Program-made: the position numbers and the translations under genes
Notes under the pieces: generated by a model
The model's input: only the letters and a program-made list of their open reading frames with translations
Database searches by the model: none
Told to the model about the DNA's origin: nothing
Assembly: GCA_947460915.1 (NCBI GenBank)
Contig: CANHKJ010000164.1
Coordinates: forward strand, 1-6,920
DNA: 6,920 nt
Direction of reading: 5' to 3'
Source of the DNA: Verrucomicrobiia bacterium
Lineage (GTDB): Bacteria > Verrucomicrobiota > Verrucomicrobiia > Verrucomicrobiales > Akkermansiaceae
Shown: piece by piece, positions 5,094 through 6,920 of the stretch
How positions within the stretch are numbered: position 1 is the stretch's first letter
Layout of the letters: each line of letters opens with the position of its first letter

Positions 5094-5984
5094 TTACACC
5101 AAATCTGTTAGGGCATCCTCCAATCGCGGATAGCGGAAAGACATACCCGCATGAATCCATGCATGTGGCACACATCGTTGCCCGCCTAACAAAAAATCTC
5201 CAAATTCACCAAAAACCAAACGCAAGGCAAAACCCGGTGCCACAAAGATGGCCGGCCGCCGCAATGCCGATGCGAGCTTTTTGGTGAAATCTGCGTTTCT
5301 CTCCGGATGAGGGGCCACCCCATTGACAGAGCCGCTCAAGGTTTGCGTCTCGATCGAAAAAATGATCCCCGCAACCAAATCCTCGACGTGAATCCATGGC
5401 ATCCACTGCCGGCCTGAGCCTAAACGTGCACCACCGCCTAACGAAAAAACTCGTTTCAGTCGATCCCAGGCCATCCCACCACGCCCAAGCACCATGCCGA
5501 TCCGCACCATGACGCAGCGCACGCCTAACTGATCCACACCCGCTGTCGCCTTTTCCCAGTCCACACACAAATCAGCCAAATACCCAGCGCCCGCTGTTGA
5601 AGATTCTGGCAACAACTCATCTCCCCGATCTCCGTAAAAACCCACCGCCGAGGCATTGATCCAGACCTTAGGCCGTTGCCCCACTTCCATGGCCGATAAC
5701 TGCTTCACAATCTGTTGCGTAATGCACACCCGACTCTCCGCAAATTTCACACGATTTGCCTCTGTCCAGCGCTGATCAATCCGCTCGCCAGCCAAATTCA
5801 CCAAACCATGCAAGCCTGAAAAATCAAGATCCTGCGAGCTCCGCCACTCTGCTACGCCTTCACAAACGCCTTTGCCCGCGCGGCTAAATCCCACCACTCG
5901 ATACCCCTTTTGCGCCAAACTTCGCGCCAAGTAGCGCCCAACGAATCCCGTTACTCCAATCACCCCAATGCTCGCATTTTCCAT
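5094..5984 (-). CDS. TIGR01777-family SDR epimerase (YfcH-like)
   Basis: A 296-residue NAD(P)-binding protein of the extended short-chain dehydrogenase group, related to E. coli YfcH. Its biological substrate is unknown. The Rossmann glycine motif G-V-T-G-F-V-G (10-16) lies at the N-terminus. NLAGERIDQRW (63-73) and the downstream FAESRV follow. The block NASAVGFYGDRGDELLPE (110-127) holds the Ser/Tyr region. Next come CVDWE (140-144), RIGMVLGRGG (161-170), GSGRQWMPWIHVEDL (189-203) and NGVAPHPERNADF (221-233), all strongly typical of the family, as is the closing GMSFRYPRLEDAL. The length is normal. It lies 84 bp downstream of uvrB on the same strand. That gap shows no clear terminator or promoter, so co-transcription is possible. 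The ATG at 5984 is preceded by GAGG only one base away, too close for a normal ribosome binding site. Confidence 0.95.
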   Translation of the reverse strand: MENASIGVIGVTGFVGRYLARSLAQKGYRVVGFSRAGKGVCEGVAEWRSSQDLDFSGLHGLVNLAGERIDQRWTEANRVKFAESRVCITQQIVKQLSAMEVGQRPKVWINASAVGFYGDRGDELLPESSTAGAGYLADLCVDWEKATAGVDQLGVRCVMVRIGMVLGRGGMAWDRLKRVFSLGGGARLGSGRQWMPWIHVEDLVAGIIFSIETQTLSGSVNGVAPHPERNADFTKKLASALRRPAIFVAPGFALRLVFGEFGDFLLGGQRCVPHAWIHAGMSFRYPRLEDALTDLV

Positions 5985-6068
5985 GCCTCATTCATGCCAC
6001 ACTTTCGCAGCCTTGCAACCGAGAAAAGACATATGACTATCAAACGTAATGAATCAAATGTAAAGGCC

Positions 6069-6920
6069 TCACTTCTTCCGCTTATAGTTGACAGTTTTTA
6101 CTTGGGGCGGTGGTGCATTTTCTCGCAAGGCTTTGATTTGATCGCGTATGTGAGCAGCGAGTTCGAATTCAAGCTGCGCTGATGCCTCACGCATTTGCGC
6201 CTCAAGTTGCGCGATGACATGTTCCTTGTTGTAAACCGTTTCACCCTCAGAAACTTTTAGCATATCGTCCGCACTGCTACTCATTTGTGGCACAGCCGTT
6301 TGCAGCGATTCTTGGATCGGTCGCACAACACTTTGGGGGGTGATGCCATGTTTTTCATTGAAGGCAAGCTGTCGGGCACGGCGCGATTCGGTGATGTTCA
6401 GCAATGCTTGAATCGAGTCGGTCACCGTATCGCAAAACAAGTAACACTCGCCATTCACATGACGAGCTGCGCGGCCTGCCGTCTGAATCAGCGAGGTGTC
6501 GTTGCGCAAAAATCCTTCTTTGTCCGCATCGAGAATGCACACCAACGAAACTTCCGGAAGATCAAGTCCTTCACGCAATAAATTGATGCCCACCAAGACA
6601 TCGAAGGCCCCTGCACGAAGCTGGCGAAGAATTTCTACACGCTCTACGGTATCGATGTCTGCATGAATGTAACGTACTTTCAGCCCCGTGTTTTGGAGAT
6701 ACTCACTGAGATCTTCTGCTGTTTTTTTCGTAAGTGTCGTCACAAGTGCACGTTCTCCTTTGACCACTCGTTGACGACAAAGCTCGATGGTTTCATCAAT
6801 TTGCCCCTTGAGCTCGCGCAAATGAATCACCGGATCAAGAAGTCCTGTTGGGCGAATGATTTGCTCAACGATGAGCGGAAAGCCCGCTTTGTTGACGTGG
6901 AATGAATCTAACGAATCATC
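6069..6920 (-). CDS. uvrB: Excinuclease ABC subunit B, C-terminal part (5' partial)
   Basis: UvrB verifies DNA damage delivered by UvrA and recruits UvrC in nucleotide excision repair. The window holds the last 283 residues, and the frame is open to the right edge. The C-terminal helicase-like domain is complete from RPTGLLDP (residues 23-30 of the fragment). It contains RALVTTLTKKTAEDL (57-71), YIHADIDTVER (84-94), GINLLREGLDLPEVSLV (111-127), DADKEGFLR (131-139) and the motif VI QTAGRAAR (146-153). A spacer with EKHGITPQSV (189-198) leads to a C-terminal UVR domain (about 235-267, LEFELAAHIRDQIKAL). In excision repair that domain contacts UvrC. The protein ends in a basic KRKK tail. A GTG at 6830 is internal (the Val of LLDPV), not a start. 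The first 15 residues at the edge do not look like the usual stretch after the SATP motif. Confidence 0.96.
   Translation of the reverse strand, partial: DDSLDSFHVNKAGFPLIVEQIIRPTGLLDPVIHLRELKGQIDETIELCRQRVVKGERALVTTLTKKTAEDLSEYLQNTGLKVRYIHADIDTVERVEILRQLRAGAFDVLVGINLLREGLDLPEVSLVCILDADKEGFLRNDTSLIQTAGRAARHVNGECYLFCDTVTDSIQALLNITESRRARQLAFNEKHGITPQSVVRPIQESLQTAVPQMSSSADDMLKVSEGETVYNKEHVIAQLEAQMREASAQLEFELAAHIRDQIKALRENAPPPQVKTVNYKRKK

Noticed and set aside
5078..5287. GTG-start frame MRLLFITPNLLGHPP on the plus strand
   Set aside because: It is antisense to the conserved C-terminus of the SDR epimerase and has no domain or ribosome binding site.
5910..6182. 90-codon plus-strand frame spanning the gap between the epimerase and uvrB
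   Set aside because: Most of it is antisense to two conserved genes and the translation is not protein-like. The 84-bp gap holds no clear signal.
6828..6830. GTG at 6830 as the start of a short UvrB-like gene
   Set aside because: The frame continues upstream through RPTGLLDP, a conserved internal UvrB motif, so this is an internal valine of a gene cut by the window edge.

Overview
The window looks like an ordinary, densely packed chromosomal segment of a Gram-negative-type bacterium of moderate GC content. The best guess for the lineage is the PVC group, probably Verrucomicrobiota. The main clue is that peptidyl-tRNA hydrolase (pth) sits directly upstream of ribosomal protein S6 (rpsF), an order I know from Chlamydiae. 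A second clue is that no gene start has a well-placed Shine-Dalgarno sequence. No phage, transposon, CRISPR, tRNA or rRNA signal was seen. The assignment is inference; a protein search would settle it.

Layout. Bases 1-1398 (+) hold most of an iron-sulfur L-serine dehydratase whose N-terminus lies before the window. It converges on a leftward cluster, and the two are separated by a perfect 16-bp inverted repeat that can terminate transcription in both directions (1421-1458). The leftward cluster, in transcription order, is pssA (3753-2905), pth (2912-2295), rpsF (2311-2027) and ssb (1967-1491). The first three overlap each other. ssb is set off by a small hairpin with a T-run and a good sigma-70-like promoter of its own. 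A 93-bp divergent region (3754-3846) with a 10-bp palindrome separates pssA from a rightward pair: a DUF1858-like/rhodanese-like protein that lacks the rhodanese catalytic cysteine (3847-4389), and an FMN nitroreductase (4412-5053). The right end holds two leftward genes: the C-terminal part of uvrB (6920-6069, open at the window edge) and a TIGR01777-family SDR epimerase (5984-5094).

How the genes relate. pssA makes phosphatidylserine for membrane lipids, pth recycles peptidyl-tRNA, rpsF is a small-subunit ribosomal protein and ssb covers single-stranded DNA, so the cluster is a housekeeping growth operon. UvrB is the damage-verifying helicase-like subunit of nucleotide excision repair. Serine dehydratase degrades serine, which PssA also consumes, but nothing in the layout ties the two together. 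The rhodanese-like/nitroreductase pair is the least understood part of the window.

I did not find a clearly new biological system. The points worth a second look are the cysteine-less rhodanese with a CxxC N-terminal domain next to a flavoenzyme, the cysteine-rich tail of the serine dehydratase, the near-leaderless ssb promoter at the rpsF-ssb junction, the absence of rpsR/rplI from the rpsF locus, and an atypical UvrB stretch at the right edge.
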